64,000 bases of DNA, from the NCBI GenBank assembly GCA_963930055.1, contig CAWVKS010000008.1:310001-374000 (forward strand), written 5' to 3'. Under the pieces are notes generated by a model that was given only the letters and a program-made list of their open reading frames with translations, searched no databases and was not told the origin of the DNA. The DNA comes from Pullichristensenella sp963930055 (GTDB lineage Bacteria > Bacillota > Clostridia > Christensenellales > Aristaeellaceae). How positions within the stretch are numbered: position 1 is the first letter of the stretch; each line of letters begins with the position of its first letter. Position numbers and translations under genes: made by a program. This document shows, piece after piece, positions 49,082 to 58,173 of this stretch.

Positions 49082-50545
49082 ATGCGAAAGACATACGTCA
49101 CGCGGATGCCGGACAAGGCGGGCGCGTTTTTGCTCGCCAGCCGCATCATCGCCGCCTGCGGGGGCAACATCGCCCGCGTCAACTATAACCGCGCCGTGGA
49201 CACGCACACGCTGTTCATCGAAGTGTCCGCCACCGCCGCGCAGCATGCGGAGATCGCCCGCCAGCTCTCCGAGTGCGGCTATCTGACCGAGCTCGAGGAC
49301 GGCAAGCGCATCCTCATGATCGTGCTTACACTGAGCGACCATCCCGGCGCGGTGACGCCGGTGCTGGAAGTGCTCAGCCGCCACAGTGTCAACATCTCCT
49401 ATATCAGCTCGCAGGAGAACGGCACCGGCGTGCAGCACTTCAAGATGGGTCTGCTCATCGAGAACACCGGCGAGATCAAGCGCCTCATCGACGAGATTTC
49501 CCGCGTCTGCGAGATCAGCATACTCAACTACGAGGTGACCGACCGCCTGCTCGACGGCACGGTGTTTTACATCACCTTCGCCAACGAGATGCGCGAGATC
49601 CTCTCGCTTTCGCAGGCGCAGACCAACGCCGTGCTCATACAGGCCAACAAGCTCATGCAGCTGCTCGACGAGCAGGACAAGCCGGCGCTGCAGACGTTCG
49701 ATTACATCCGCCGCTTCGCCCAGTTCGTGGTCGAGCACCGCGGCGCGGCCTTCAACGCCCAGGTGAGCACGCTGCGGCTGGCTGACGGCCTGATTCTCAC
49801 CGCCATCGAGCCGCCATGCGGCAGCAATACCTATGTGCTGGAATACCACGGCGAGCTTTTGTGCGTGGACAGCGGCTTTGCCTGTTACAGGGAGGAGATG
49901 CTGCGCCTGCTGGAAGGGCTGTTCCCGCGCTTTTCCCTGCGCCGCAAGGAGGCGTGGCTTACGCATGCGGACGTGGATCATGCTGGTCTTTTGTCTCTGT
50001 TTGACAGCGTTTACATGAGCCAAAATTGCTATGACAACTTCGCCCTCGAACGGCGCGGCGCGGCGAACTTCCGCGAGCAGAATCCCCTGCACGCGCCGTA
50101 CTGCGTACTGAGCAAGGTCATTTCCGATTACGAGCCGCCGGAGCTTTCGCGCTGCGCGGTCGTGGGGGCAAAGCGCGACGACGCGCCGCTTTCCCACATC
50201 GGTTCCCGCGCGTTCGGGGCGTGGACGTTCGACTTTTACGAGGGGAACGGCGGGCATGTCAGGGGCGAGACGGTGATCGTCTGCGAAAAGCTGCGGCTTT
50301 TGTTCAGCGGCGATATCTACGTAAACATCAAGGGCTATTCCCCGGATCAGCAGGAATTCAACCGCCTGGCGCCCTTTTTGATGACCGGCGTGGATTCCGA
50401 CCCCGCCAGGGCGCGGGAGAGCCGCGCGTTGCTCACGCAGACCTACGCCGGCTACCTCTGTTGCCCCGGTCATGGTCGGCCGGCGGTGCCGGCAGTGCCG
50501 GCGGCCGGCGCTACCGCGAATACGTGGCGAACGTCCGCCCCATGA
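49082..50545 (+). CDS. ACT-domain / metallo-beta-lactamase fold fusion protein
   Basis: 487 residues. Residues 1-75 and 76-155 look like two ACT-type beta-alpha-beta units (PDKAGAFLLASRIIAACGGNI; SDHPGAVTPVLEVLSRHSVNI), the second with the classical D-H-P-G ligand turn. A helical linker follows. From about 225 there is a metallo-beta-lactamase fold: SNTYVLEY, LTHADVDHAG (HxDxDH instead of HxHxDH), LFSGDIYVN and LCCPGHG near the end. The last 22 residues after CPGHG are translated from the 151-bp repeat array and end inside its first hairpin, so the native C-terminus has probably been replaced. An amino-acid-controlled hydrolase is a guess. Confidence 0.75.
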   Translation: MRKTYVTRMPDKAGAFLLASRIIAACGGNIARVNYNRAVDTHTLFIEVSATAAQHAEIARQLSECGYLTELEDGKRILMIVLTLSDHPGAVTPVLEVLSRHSVNISYISSQENGTGVQHFKMGLLIENTGEIKRLIDEISRVCEISILNYEVTDRLLDGTVFYITFANEMREILSLSQAQTNAVLIQANKLMQLLDEQDKPALQTFDYIRRFAQFVVEHRGAAFNAQVSTLRLADGLILTAIEPPCGSNTYVLEYHGELLCVDSGFACYREEMLRLLEGLFPRFSLRRKEAWLTHADVDHAGLLSLFDSVYMSQNCYDNFALERRGAANFREQNPLHAPYCVLSKVISDYEPPELSRCAVVGAKRDDAPLSHIGSRAFGAWTFDFYEGNGGHVRGETVIVCEKLRLLFSGDIYVNIKGYSPDQQEFNRLAPFLMTGVDSDPARARESRALLTQTYAGYLCCPGHGRPAVPAVPAAGATANTWRTSAP

Positions 50546-50960
50546 GCAGGGGGCGGGCGTTCTGCGTTCCATTCCGTTTGGAACGGGGGGAGGGAACAGA
50601 CGGCGGCAAGCCCACGAGCCGGGGCTTGCCGCCTGAGGTGCCGGCAGTGCCGGCGGCCGGAGCTGCCGCGGATACGTGGCGAACGCCCGCCCCATGAGCA
50701 GGGGGCGGGCGTTCTGCGTTTCATTCCGTTTGGAACGGGGGAAGGAACAGACGGCGGCAAGCCCACGAGCAGGAGCTTGCCGCCTGAGGTGCCGGCAGTG
50801 CCGGCGGCCGGCGCTGCCGCGGATACGTGGCGAACGCCCGCCCCACGAGCAGGGGGTGGGCGTTCTGCGTTTCACTTCGTTTGGAACGGGGGAAGAGATC
50901 GACGGCGGCAAGCCCACGAGCAGGGGCTTGCCGCCTGCGGTGCCGGCAGTGCCGGCGGCC
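50486..50960. repeat. Three tandem 151-152-bp units carrying paired hairpins, plus a partial fourth
   Basis: Unit starts at 50486, 50638, 50789 and 50940 (the last only about 21 bp). Each unit has a GCCGGCAGTGCCGGC mini-palindrome, a hairpin GAACGCCCGCCCC/GGGGCGGGCGTTC and a hairpin GGCGGCAAGCCC/GGGGCTTGCCGCC. The array fills the 414-bp gap between convergent genes, enters the ACT-MBL gene on one side and touches the stop codon of the large repeat protein on the other. Confidence 0.92.
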
Positions 50961-53900
50961 TAGGGCTTGGGGATGGAGACGCCGTCGGTGTTGAAGATCA
51001 GCTTGAGCGTGTCGGTGCCGATTTCAGGGTCGCCCGCGGTGGGATCGACCAGCGCCAGCGTGCCGCCCGAGGCGTATTGCTCGTTGACGTAGGTCTGGAA
51101 CGCCAGCACGGCATTGAGCGTCGCGTCGTCCAGCTGACCGCGCGCGGCGGCCCCGTCGCCGTCAAACGTCAGCCAGCCCCAGTCGGAAAGCCTGTTCTGC
51201 ATCTGCTCGATCAGGGCAGGGTCGGAATTCCGCTTCAGCGGCGCGTCCCACGGGTTCTGCGCGGCGGGCGCTTCTGCGGCGGGCGCTTCCTCGACCGGCG
51301 CTTCCTCGACCGGCGCTTCCTCGACTGGCGCTTTCTCGACCGGCGCTTCTTCCACCGGCGCTTCCGTCGGATCAGGCGCGGCCTTGGCAAAGCGCAGCGT
51401 GGCGCTCTGGCCATCGTCCACGGTGCCGTTGACGGGGATGGCGGTGACGGTGACTTCATAGGTCACGCCGTCGGCGAGGTTGGAAAGCGATATACTGGTG
51501 CTGGAGTAGTCCACCTGGCCGTTGGCGAAGTCGGTGTTGCCATCGGTGATGCGCAGGAAGTAGGCCGCGACATCGCCGTCCGCGCTCCAGGAGATGGAGA
51601 AGTCGGAATCAACGTAGTATACGCCGTCCTGTTCCGCGCTGGGGTCGATGCTGATGACGGGCGCATCCACGACGCCGACCTGCGGCGCGGCCTTGGCAAA
51701 GCGCAGCGTGGCGCTCTGGCCATCGTCCACAGTGCCGTTGACGGGGATGGCGGTGACGGTGACCTCATAGGTCACGCCGTCGGCGAGGTTGGAAAGCGAT
51801 ATACTGGTGCTGGAGTAGTCCACCTGGCCGTTGGCGAAGTCGGTGTTGCCATCGGTGATGCGCAGGAAGTAGGCCGCGACATCGCCGTCCGCGCTCCAGG
51901 AGATGGAGAAGTCGGAATCAACGTAGTATACGCCGTCCTGTTCCGCGCTGGGGTCGATGCTGATGACGGGCGCATCCACGACGCCGACCTGCGGCGCGGC
52001 CTTGGCAAAGCGCAGCGTGGCGCTCTGGCCATCGTCCACGGTGCCGTTGACGGGGATGGCGGTGACGGTGACCTCATAGGTCACGCCGTCGGCGAGGTTG
52101 GAAAGCGGTATACTGGTGCTGGAGTAGTCCACCTGGCCGTTGGCGAAGTCGGTGTTGCCATCGGTGATGCGCAGGAAGTAGGCCGCGACATCGCCGTCCG
52201 CGCTCCAGGAGATGGAGAAGTCGGAATCAACGTAGTATACGCCGTCCTGTTCCGCGCTGGGGTCGATGCTGATGACGGGCGCATCCACGACGCCGACCTG
52301 CGGCGCGGCCTTGGCAAAGCGCAGCGTGGCGCTCTGGCCATCGTCCACGGTGCCGTTGACAGGGATGGCGGTGACGGTGACTTCATAGGTCACGCCGTCG
52401 GCGAGGTTGGAAAGCGGTATACTGGTGCTGGAGTAGTCCACCTGGCCGTTGGCGAAGTCGGTGTTGCCATCGGTGATGCGCAGGAAGTAGGCCGCGACAT
52501 CGCCGCCGGCGCTCCAGGAGATGGCGAAGTCGGAATCGACGTAGTATACGCCGTCCTGTTCCGCGCTGGGGTCGATGCTGATGACGGGCGCATCCACGAC
52601 GCCGATGGGCGCTTCAGTGGGCGCTTCGGTGGGTGCTTCGGTGGGAGCCTCTGTAGGCGTCTCTGTGGGAGCCTCTGTGGGAGCCTCGGTAGGCGCCTCG
52701 GTGGGCGCCTCGGTGGGCGCCTCGGTGGGCGCCTCGGTGGGCGCCTCGGTGGGCGCCTCGGTGGGTGCTTCGGTGGGCGCCTCGGTCGGCGCTTCGGTCG
52801 GCTGCGCCGGCTCGAGGGCGAAGCGCACGTCCGTGGACTTGCCGTCCTCTACGTCGCCGTTTACCGGCACGGCAGTGACGCGCAGCGTGTAGACTTCGCC
52901 TTCGCGCATGGCGCGCGTGCCCAGCGTGGTGGCGGTGGCGGTGAATTCCTGGGAGGCCAGCACCTGGCCCATGCCGTCGAATACCTGCACCAGATAGTGG
53001 TCCACGTCGCCGCCGGCGTTCCAGCCGACGTTCAGCGTCCCGGCGCGGACGTAGTGGATCATATCGACGCTGACGCTCTCCACCGGCTCGATGGACACGG
53101 TGGGGATACCGACCTCACCGGGCGCGGGCGTGGGCGTCGGCGTGGGGGCGACGGTGGGCGTCGGGGTCGGCGTGCCCCTGAGGGCGAACTGCAGGTGCGT
53201 CCAGCGGGCGTTGTCCACCGTGCCGTTTTCGGGGATCGCGCCCACGGAGATGGTGTAGAGCACGCCCTCCTCCAGCGAGGCCAGCGAGAGATTGCCGCTG
53301 GTGTTGGTTACCTGCTGGGAGACGATGGTGTTGCCGGCGCTGTCGGCCACGCGCACATAGTAGGCGGCCACGTCGCCGTCGGCGCTCCAGGTGAAGTTCA
53401 CCCGTCCCGCCGCGCGGTCGAGATAGTAGACGCCGCCGGAGATGGAATCCACGGGCGAAATGCCGATCTGCGGCGCGCCGACGTCGCCCGGCGCGGGCGT
53501 GGGCGTGGCGGTGGGCACGGGCGTGGGCGTGGGCGCGATATAGGCGGGCGCGCGGTCGGAGAAGAGCAGCTGCTGCGTCTCCACCGTGGCTACGCCGGTC
53601 ACATCCAGGCCCGCCGTATACTGGAACAGCTCCACGGCCGCCCTGGTGATGGAACCGAAGTTGCCGGTGATGTTGGCGTCGTAGTAGTTGAGTTCGCGCA
53701 GGCGGCGCTGCAGGTTGGCCACGCGGCTGTTGGAATCGCCGCGCTGCAGGGTGATATAGCCGCTGTATTCCGGCGCGCCGGCGGAGAAGAGGCGGTCCTG
53801 CAAAGACGCGGTGGCCGTGCCTGTCTGCCGCAGACCCAGCTCGGCCTGCAGGCGGCGGACGGCGGCGACGGTGGCGTTGTTATAGGTGCTGCCGGGCGTG

Positions 53901-55681
53901 CCCTCCAGGTAGTACAGCGCCTTGAGCCGCTCGTTCAGTTCGCGCACGCGGTAGCCGGTGTCGCCCTTTTCCAGGTAGATATAGCTGGCGCAGTGGCGCG
54001 CGTTCGAGGCGTAGAGCCTCTGCAGCGTCTCGCGGGTGGCGTCCCCGTCGCCGGAGAGGCCGTTTTCCTCCTGGAACAGCGCCACGGCTTCCTCCGTGCG
54101 TTCGCCATAGATGCCGTCCGCGCTGTCGGCAAGATAGCCCAGGTCGCGCAGGCGGTTTTGCATGTTGGTCACGCGCAGGCCGGTGTTGCCGCGGCTGAGC
54201 GCCTTATAGGGATCGTAGGCGGGGAGGTTTTCGTTAAACAGTACGTCCTGCAATTCCGGCGAGGCCACGCCGTTGACCGCGAAGCCGCGGCTGGCAAGAT
54301 CGGTCTGCAAAAGGCGCACGGCGTACTGCGTGTTGGGGCCGAAGATGCCGTCCGCGTCGTCGTCGAGGTAGCCCAGCTCGATCAGGCGCTGTTGCAGGTC
54401 GCGCACAGCCTCGCCGCGGCTGCCGCGCGAGAGCGTGCCGTATTCCTCCTGCGGCTTGAGCACATCGGCGCTGGTCGGTTCGCCCGCGACTTCCCAGGAA
54501 GCGGCCAACACGGCGACGGAGCGCGCTTCTTCCGCCGGGGCGGGGGCGTCGTCGCCGAAGTTGAAGGTGGGCACTTCGCTGCCCGTCGAGCTCCCGGCGC
54601 TCCCGGCCTCCAGGTCCTCGGGGGCGAACACGGCGTAGAGGTTCACAAGGCCGCTCATGGCCTCCAGCCGCAGGCCGGAAAGCGTGTAGCCGTCCTCGGC
54701 GAGCGCTTCGAGGTCGCAGCCGTTGAAGGCGGACAGTTCGCCCGTCTCCAGGTCGACGCGGTAGGTCTCGCCCGTGGTCGCGTCAAGCAGGAAGATGCCT
54801 TCCGCGCTGGCGGCGAGCTGCGTAACGCCCGCGCTCAGCGAGGCGAGCATGCGCCAGGACATGGACTCGGGATCGAATTCCTTCAGGCGGCTCTGGCCGA
54901 CGGTGGAGGTGATGTAATAGATCCTGCCGTTCAGGGCGGCGAAGTCCTGCACGCCAAAATCAATAAATTCCACTTCGCCGGTGTCGAGCGCCTGCAGGGT
55001 CAAAAGGCTTTCCGCGCTCAGGCGCAAAAACGCCTCGTCCGTATAGGCCGTGGCGGCGGGCACGTCGCCGGTGTATTCGGCAAACGCCCCGGCGCGGTGG
55101 TTATACAAAAGCGCGCCCTGCCCCGCGTCCAGCACGGCGACCACGCCTTCGGGCAACAGGTGCAAACTGGCGATGTTGCCGCTGGCCGTGGCCACCTGCG
55201 TGGCGGTGGCCTGCGCGTCCGCGCCGATCTCCAGGCGCATCAGCGCCGTCTGGTCGAGGGCGGAGACAAAGTAGAGCGTGTCGCCCGTCACCGCGCAGGC
55301 GCGCAATACGTTGTCCGCCAGCGCCGCCTCGCTCAGGTCGGCAAGGTCGAGCCGCATCAGCGTGCCGCCGAGGTCGTCCATTTCCTCGCCGGCCAAGTAG
55401 AGCACTTCTTCCTCGTCCACATGGACGATCTGCGCGGCGTGGTTTATGGTCATCGAGCCGTCATAGCCGGTCAGGTACAGGCCGCCCCGGCCGTCCACAT
55501 AGGCGCCGATGCCGTCCGCGCCTCCCGTCAGCGCCGCTTCGCCGCCCGTATAGAGCGTGGGCGCGGCGGCTTCCAAAGAAGCCCCCTGTCCCGTCAGGTC
55601 CCACGATGTGGCCATGGCCGGGACGCACAGCATCAGGCACAGCGCCAATGCCAGGGCGCGCGCAAGTGCTTTCCGTTTCAT
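50960..55681 (-). CDS. Large secreted repeat protein with peptidoglycan-binding and FN3-like domains
   Basis: 1573 residues. Signal peptide 1-24; 30-400 a propeller-like region of short beta motifs (LYLTGYDGSM, GRIYYITSTV); 415-705 four peptidoglycan-binding-1 repeats (each with RGSRGEAVRDLQQRLIELGYL-like start and GIFG/GIYG turns); 715-955 two FN3-like domains with PTPTPTP linkers; 960-1025 a TEAP-repeat linker; 1026-1440 four near-identical 103-residue FN3-like repeats; a VEEAP linker; 1485-1573 a last peptidoglycan-binding-like domain. GGAGGGG six bases before ATG 55681 sets the start. No LPXTG or S-layer motif is seen, so attachment would be through the wall-binding domains. A surface sensor or wall-spanning structural protein is likely. 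Confidence 0.85.
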   Translation of the reverse strand: MKRKALARALALALCLMLCVPAMATSWDLTGQGASLEAAAPTLYTGGEAALTGGADGIGAYVDGRGGLYLTGYDGSMTINHAAQIVHVDEEEVLYLAGEEMDDLGGTLMRLDLADLSEAALADNVLRACAVTGDTLYFVSALDQTALMRLEIGADAQATATQVATASGNIASLHLLPEGVVAVLDAGQGALLYNHRAGAFAEYTGDVPAATAYTDEAFLRLSAESLLTLQALDTGEVEFIDFGVQDFAALNGRIYYITSTVGQSRLKEFDPESMSWRMLASLSAGVTQLAASAEGIFLLDATTGETYRVDLETGELSAFNGCDLEALAEDGYTLSGLRLEAMSGLVNLYAVFAPEDLEAGSAGSSTGSEVPTFNFGDDAPAPAEEARSVAVLAASWEVAGEPTSADVLKPQEEYGTLSRGSRGEAVRDLQQRLIELGYLDDDADGIFGPNTQYAVRLLQTDLASRGFAVNGVASPELQDVLFNENLPAYDPYKALSRGNTGLRVTNMQNRLRDLGYLADSADGIYGERTEEAVALFQEENGLSGDGDATRETLQRLYASNARHCASYIYLEKGDTGYRVRELNERLKALYYLEGTPGSTYNNATVAAVRRLQAELGLRQTGTATASLQDRLFSAGAPEYSGYITLQRGDSNSRVANLQRRLRELNYYDANITGNFGSITRAAVELFQYTAGLDVTGVATVETQQLLFSDRAPAYIAPTPTPVPTATPTPAPGDVGAPQIGISPVDSISGGVYYLDRAAGRVNFTWSADGDVAAYYVRVADSAGNTIVSQQVTNTSGNLSLASLEEGVLYTISVGAIPENGTVDNARWTHLQFALRGTPTPTPTVAPTPTPTPAPGEVGIPTVSIEPVESVSVDMIHYVRAGTLNVGWNAGGDVDHYLVQVFDGMGQVLASQEFTATATTLGTRAMREGEVYTLRVTAVPVNGDVEDGKSTDVRFALEPAQPTEAPTEAPTEAPTEAPTEAPTEAPTEAPTEAPTEAPTEAPTEAPTETPTEAPTEAPTEAPTEAPIGVVDAPVISIDPSAEQDGVYYVDSDFAISWSAGGDVAAYFLRITDGNTDFANGQVDYSSTSIPLSNLADGVTYEVTVTAIPVNGTVDDGQSATLRFAKAAPQVGVVDAPVISIDPSAEQDGVYYVDSDFSISWSADGDVAAYFLRITDGNTDFANGQVDYSSTSIPLSNLADGVTYEVTVTAIPVNGTVDDGQSATLRFAKAAPQVGVVDAPVISIDPSAEQDGVYYVDSDFSISWSADGDVAAYFLRITDGNTDFANGQVDYSSTSISLSNLADGVTYEVTVTAIPVNGTVDDGQSATLRFAKAAPQVGVVDAPVISIDPSAEQDGVYYVDSDFSISWSADGDVAAYFLRITDGNTDFANGQVDYSSTSISLSNLADGVTYEVTVTAIPVNGTVDDGQSATLRFAKAAPDPTEAPVEEAPVEKAPVEEAPVEEAPVEEAPAAEAPAAQNPWDAPLKRNSDPALIEQMQNRLSDWGWLTFDGDGAAARGQLDDATLNAVLAFQTYVNEQYASGGTLALVDPTAGDPEIGTDTLKLIFNTDGVSIPKP
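51368..52603. repeat. Four nearly identical 309-bp coding repeats
   Basis: Units with a 309-bp period (junctions near 51677, 51986, 52295) encode the 103-residue FN3-like domains. They differ only at a few scattered bases, so they were homogenised by recent recombination. The outermost copy near 52500 has the most changes. Confidence 0.93.
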
Positions 55682-55802
55682 ACAGTTCCCCTCCGTTTCG
55701 GAATTGGTTTGTCCTTTAGACGCAGGGATTTTGGCAGCGGTTCCGCATTTTGGCGTTTTTGCCCTGCCATGTTTTGCCAAAATGATTTCATCCCGTGTTC
55801 GC

Positions 55803-55849
55803 TTGCATTTTCGAACAGATGTGCTATAATAGCAATAGAACATATGTTC
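55803..55849 (+). promoter_or_regulatory. dinB promoter with LexA (SOS) boxes
   Basis: TTGCAT (55803-55808), 16 bases, TATAAT (55825-55830). GAACATATGTTC (55838-55849) is a perfect Firmicutes LexA/DinR box just after the -10; a second, partial box CGAACAGATGTGC (55812-55824) fills the spacer. Confidence 0.9.
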
Positions 55850-55865
55850 GATAGGGGGCTTTTTC

Positions 55866-57113
55866 ATGCGTACCATACTGCACAGCGACCTGAATAATTT
55901 CTATGCCGGCGTGGAGTGTTTAAAAGACCCGGCGCTGAAAAACGTGCCCATGGCGGTGTGTGGCGACCCGGCGGCGCGCCACGGCATCATACTTTCCAAA
56001 AACGGGCTGGCCAAGGCCGCGGGGGTCAGGACGGCGGAGGCCATCTGGCAGGCGAAGGAGAAATGCCCGGGCCTGGTGCTGGTGGGCACGGATTTTCCCG
56101 CCTATTTGCGCTACGCGGAGAAGATGCGGCGCATCTACGCCGATTTTTCCGACCGCGTGGAGCCGTTCGGGCTGGACGAGGCCTGGCTGGACGTGAGCGA
56201 CGTGGGCGCGGACGGCAAAACGGTCGCCGACGAGATCCGCGCGCGGGCAAAGAAGGAGCTGGGGCTGACCGTGTCGGTAGGCGTGTCGTTTTGCAAAGTG
56301 TTCGCCAAGCTGGGCAGCGACCTGAAAAAGCCGGACGCCACCACCTGCGTGACGGTGGAGAACTTCCGAAAGGTCGTCTGGCCGCTGCCGGCGCGCGACC
56401 TGCTCTATGTGGGACCGTCCACCGAGCGGCGGCTGCGCGAGCGCAATATACGCACCATCGGCGACATCGCCCAGCGCCGCCCGGAGCTGCTGCGCGCCAT
56501 GCTGGGCAAGCACGGCGAAACGCTGTGGACGTATGCCAACGGCCTGGAATGCGAGGCGGTATCGCCCCTGGGCGCGGAGGCGATGATCAAATCCGTGGGC
56601 AACAGCGTCACCCCCGCGCGCGACCTTGTCAGCGACCAGGACGCGCGTGAGATCTTCGCCGTGCTCAGTCAGTGCGTGGGCGAGCGGCTCTTGCGCCGCG
56701 GCCTGATGGGGCGCGTGGTGGCCATCTCCATCCGCGACAGCGGCCTTAAGACCATCACCGCGCAAAGGACGCTCGCCGCGCCCACCGCCCTTTCCGGCGA
56801 AATCGCCCGCGCCGCCATGGCGCTGTTCCGGGAGCACTGGGACTGGGCAAAGGCCGTGCGCAGCCTCGGCGTGTGTGTGGGCGGCCTCTGCCCGCAGGGC
56901 GCGCCGGAACAGACGAGCATCTTCGGCGACGGCGGACGGGAGCGCGCCCTTGCCCTCGAACGCGCCCTGCTCGGCCTGCGCCGCCGCTATGGCCACGATT
57001 GCGTGCGCCGCGCCATGCTGCTCAAAAGCGACTTTGGCCATCTGCGCCCCAACGACGACCTGCCCGCCTTCGTGCGGCAGGGGCGGCAGGCGGAACCTCC
57101 CCTGCCGTTCTAA
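55866..57113 (+). CDS. dinB: Y-family DNA polymerase IV
   Basis: 415 residues, full UmuC/DinB polymerase for translesion synthesis. Catalytic residues: Asp8 in LHSDLNNFYAG and Asp104-Glu105 in FGLDEAWLDV. SVGVSFCKVFAKLGSDLKKPDATT is the palm signature, LYVGPSTERRLRERNI the thumb helix-hairpin-helix, and a little-finger domain follows. No obvious C-terminal clamp-binding peptide is seen. The gene is SOS-controlled through the LexA boxes and is divergent from the large surface protein gene. GGGGGC lies close to the ATG. Confidence 0.95.
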   Translation: MRTILHSDLNNFYAGVECLKDPALKNVPMAVCGDPAARHGIILSKNGLAKAAGVRTAEAIWQAKEKCPGLVLVGTDFPAYLRYAEKMRRIYADFSDRVEPFGLDEAWLDVSDVGADGKTVADEIRARAKKELGLTVSVGVSFCKVFAKLGSDLKKPDATTCVTVENFRKVVWPLPARDLLYVGPSTERRLRERNIRTIGDIAQRRPELLRAMLGKHGETLWTYANGLECEAVSPLGAEAMIKSVGNSVTPARDLVSDQDAREIFAVLSQCVGERLLRRGLMGRVVAISIRDSGLKTITAQRTLAAPTALSGEIARAAMALFREHWDWAKAVRSLGVCVGGLCPQGAPEQTSIFGDGGRERALALERALLGLRRRYGHDCVRRAMLLKSDFGHLRPNDDLPAFVRQGRQAEPPLPF

Positions 57114-57228
57114 AAAGGGCGTTCAAACCACTATATGCCGATTTTGCGGTATTTTCAGCGCGCATCATCCATAAATCCATCTATTTTTCGCGCAATAAAG
57201 CGCCTTGCATCCACTTTTTATGCACCCC

Positions 57229-57284
57229 TTGACAGCGCCCCTTTCCTGTGGTATTCTACAATCGTAGATTCTACAAATATAGAA
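57229..57284 (+). promoter_or_regulatory. blaI promoter with two operator palindromes
   Basis: TTGACA (57229-57234), 17 bases, TATTCT (57252-57257). TCTAC-N4-GTAGA (57255-57268) overlaps the -10 and start point; TTCTA-N6-TAGAA (57269-57284) follows directly. These TACA-type dyads suit a BlaI/MecI-type repressor. Confidence 0.82.
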
Positions 57285-57297
57285 AGAAGGGGTTCCC

Positions 57298-57663
57298 ATG
57301 CGCAAACTGCCGGAGGCGGAGTTGAAAGTAATGGCGGCGCTGTGGGACGCGGGCGGCGAGGCCGGCAGCGAGGAACTGCTCTGCGCCGTGGACGAGCCGT
57401 GGAGCCGCACCACGCTTCTGACCCTCCTAAAGCGCCTCGAATCGCGCGGCTTCGTCACCGCCGCGCGCGAGGGGCGCGTCAACCGCTACCGCGCCGCCGT
57501 CGCGCGCGAAGCCTATCTCGAAACCGAGGGCGAAAGCCTGCTCGGCCGCCTCTGCAACCACTCCATCCGCGAATTTGTCCGCGCCATGTACGATGGCGAG
57601 CGCATCTCCCCGGAGGAATTGGAGGATTTGCGCCGCTACATCGACGAGGTGGCGGGGAAATAG
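57298..57663 (+). CDS. blaI: BlaI/MecI-family repressor
   Basis: 121 residues. A winged helix domain (LPEAELKVMAALWDAGGEAG; RTTLLTLLKRLESRGFV) is followed by the dimerisation helices of BlaI proteins. Repressors of this family are cleaved when the partner M56 protease senses a wall-targeting compound. ATG 57298; AAGAAGG lies a few bases upstream. Its own promoter has two dyads for self-repression, and an M56-like gene follows. No beta-lactamase gene is nearby. Confidence 0.9.
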   Translation: MRKLPEAELKVMAALWDAGGEAGSEELLCAVDEPWSRTTLLTLLKRLESRGFVTAAREGRVNRYRAAVAREAYLETEGESLLGRLCNHSIREFVRAMYDGERISPEELEDLRRYIDEVAGK

Positions 57664-57708
57664 ACGCGCCGGACAACGCCGCTGAAAATGTATCGGAGGG
57701 GAGAAGTC

Positions 57709-58029
57709 ATGTCCCTTTCAGGCTTTTTCGCTTCCTTTTGCCGCGCATATTTGCCGTGGAATGTCGCCCTCGCCGCCTACGGCCTTTTCCTCTGCCTGAC
57801 GGGGCGCTTCTGGCAGCGCAACACCTCGCCCCTGCTGCGCCGCGTGGGCCACGGGGTCGCCATCCATTGTTCGCTGTTGCCGCCGCTGCTGCCCATCTCG
57901 TGGATCCTTGCGGAGCGATTCCCGCGCGCGTATGCGGAGATGACCATCTGGCAGACGGTGGACGCGGACGGCAGCTTGACCGCCGTGACCCTGTCCCGAC
58001 AGGACGAAAGGACATTGACCCTCAAATAG
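57709..58029 (+). CDS. Small membrane-associated protein between blaI and blaR
   Basis: 106 residues, not recognised. It has two hydrophobic segments (about 13-31 and 48-66) and a short extracytoplasmic C-terminus (DADGSLTAVTLSRQDERTL). GGAGGGG lies seven bases before ATG 57709. It is between blaI and the M56 gene in the same operon. It may be a sensor accessory protein. Confidence 0.65.
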   Translation: MSLSGFFASFCRAYLPWNVALAAYGLFLCLTGRFWQRNTSPLLRRVGHGVAIHCSLLPPLLPISWILAERFPRAYAEMTIWQTVDADGSLTAVTLSRQDERTLTLK

Positions 58030-58173
58030 CGCCGCCCGCGCGGCGTGTATATACCCCCGCGGCGGACGGCCAAGGGGAAGGCGGCGGGGGAGGGAAGCGC
58101 CGCCGGGGAGCCGCCCGCCGCGGGGAGCCGGAAGGCCACCCGCGCGGAAAAGTGCAGGAAGGGAGGACATGCC

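Noticed and set aside
50486..50960. CRISPR-like array between convergent genes
   Set aside because: The units are 151 bp without short conserved repeats separated by variable spacers, and no cas gene is near.
51368..52800. Possible CRISPR array or tandem satellite at the 309-bp and 15-18-bp repeats
   Set aside because: The repeats are in frame within one protein gene, have no unique spacers and encode FN3-like domains and TEAP linkers.
50777..55897. A 1706-codon open frame on the plus strand
   Set aside because: It is the antisense shadow of the large secreted protein gene, lacks a ribosome site and gives a low-complexity Arg/Gly/Val-rich product; high G+C makes such shadows long.
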